The notes beneath the pieces were generated by a model. That model was not told where the DNA came from. It saw nothing but the letters and a program-made list of their open reading frames with translations, and made no database searches. From Vibrio campbellii CAIM 519 = NBRC 15631 = ATCC 25920 (GTDB taxonomy: Bacteria > Pseudomonadota > Gammaproteobacteria > Enterobacterales > Vibrionaceae): a stretch of DNA of 64,000 nucleotides. The position numbers were made by a program, and so were the translations under genes. Positions within the stretch are counted from its first letter, which is position 1. Every line of letters begins with the position of its first letter. The stretch is from assembly GCF_002163755.1 (NCBI RefSeq), contig NZ_CP015863.1, forward strand, positions 2,542,001 to 2,606,000, written 5' to 3'. This document shows positions 63,715 to 64,000 of the stretch, in pieces.

Positions 63715-64000
63715 ATGGCAACATTAAAAGATATAGCAATGGAAGCGAATGTATCACTCGCGACTGTATCGCGTGTGTTGAATAACGATCCCACTCTGAA
63801 TGTCAAAAAAGAGACGAGGGCTCTAATATTAGAAATAGCGAAAAAAATGGAATATCGCACCAGCAGCTCTAGAAAAGCAATACGAGAGGGCACGCCAAAA
63901 CACCACTTTTGGGCTCTTTACAACTACAGCCAAGAACTTGAGGTAAATGATCCTTATTTCTTGTCGATACGTCACGGAATGGAAGCTCAATGCGAAAAGT
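63715..64000 (+). CDS. ebgR: LacI-family regulator, EbgR-like (5' part)
   Basis: The first 95 codons of a LacI/GalR repressor, cut by the window end. The helix-turn-helix LKDIAMEANVSLATVSRVLNN, the hinge region and the start of the sensor domain (HHFWALYNYSQELEVNDPYF) are visible, and they resemble EbgR, repressor of the evolved beta-galactosidase operon. AAAGGA precedes the ATG. Sugar-utilisation genes are expected just beyond the window. Confidence 0.85.
   Translation, partial: MATLKDIAMEANVSLATVSRVLNNDPTLNVKKETRALILEIAKKMEYRTSSSRKAIREGTPKHHFWALYNYSQELEVNDPYFLSIRHGMEAQCEK

Noticed and set aside
1..64000. CRISPR arrays, rRNA operons, tRNA genes, prophage
   Set aside because: No regularly spaced repeats, no rRNA sequence, no convincing tRNA cloverleaf and no phage structural genes were seen on reading.

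Overview
The window is chromosomal DNA from a gammaproteobacterium, almost certainly a Vibrio and most likely of the Harveyi clade (V. parahaemolyticus / V. alginolyticus relatives). The evidence is a complete Na+-NQR operon with apbE and nqrM, OmpK (the vibriophage KVP40 receptor family), a DUF2850 protein, the glp cluster layout, and Vibrio-like protein sequences throughout. Composition looks even and moderate (mid-40s % GC by eye), except for a clearly AT-rich island at about 56.04-58.00 kb. The assignment rests on remembered family sequences; no database search was possible.

Layout. 0-3 kb: the end of a RecQ-like helicase gene, SOS-controlled dinB, and a REC-REC-GGDEF diguanylate cyclase. 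3-10 kb (minus strand): nqrABCDEF, a terminator, then apbE-nqrM, which flavinylate and mature the sodium pump. 10-15 kb: bolA, rlmG, yajG-ppiA-ampG. 15-18.3 kb (minus strand): a four-gene stress operon made of a Lon-N-domain protein, a DUF4397 lipoprotein, an ECF11-type sigma factor and its ChrR anti-sigma, with a candidate autoregulated promoter. 18.5-27.4 kb: ompK, panE-yajL-csdA, convergent csdE and tcdA, mltA, a DUF2850 protein, argA and a small ORF. 27.4-37 kb: recC-recB-recD, without the ptrA gene that enterobacteria carry between recC and recB. 37-43 kb: a YejM/PbgA-like sulfatase-fold membrane protein, two paralogous TDT-family transporters around a LysR regulator, and SOS-controlled yebG. 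43.4-46.8 kb: a crcB-type (fluoride) riboswitch in front of a NifU-like / GGGtGRT gene pair, then dapD. 46.9-55.4 kb: the glycerol-3-phosphate regulon (glpQ, glpT, glpF, glpK, glpR, glpD). 55.5-58.1 kb: an AT-rich insertion with one secreted, MACPF-like pore-forming-protein gene, flanked by 131-bp imperfect direct repeats of the 3' end of an mltC-like gene. 58.1-64 kb: a candidate structured sRNA, nnrS with a candidate NsrR operator, a gamma-glutamylcyclotransferase-like protein, an outer-membrane beta-barrel, a decayed ygjH, a stand-alone PBP2 paralogue, and the start of an EbgR-like LacI regulator.

The most interesting items are (1) the fluoride riboswitch placed before a NifU-like/GGGtGRT pair instead of a fluoride exporter, (2) the MACPF-like toxin cassette and its asymmetric mltC-tail repeats, (3) the ECF11-ChrR operon with an in-place promoter motif that also fixes a start codon, and (4) a hairpin-dense intergenic segment beside the cassette that ends in a terminator whose loop carries an anti-Shine-Dalgarno sequence. 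The rest of the window reads as ordinary Vibrio core genome.
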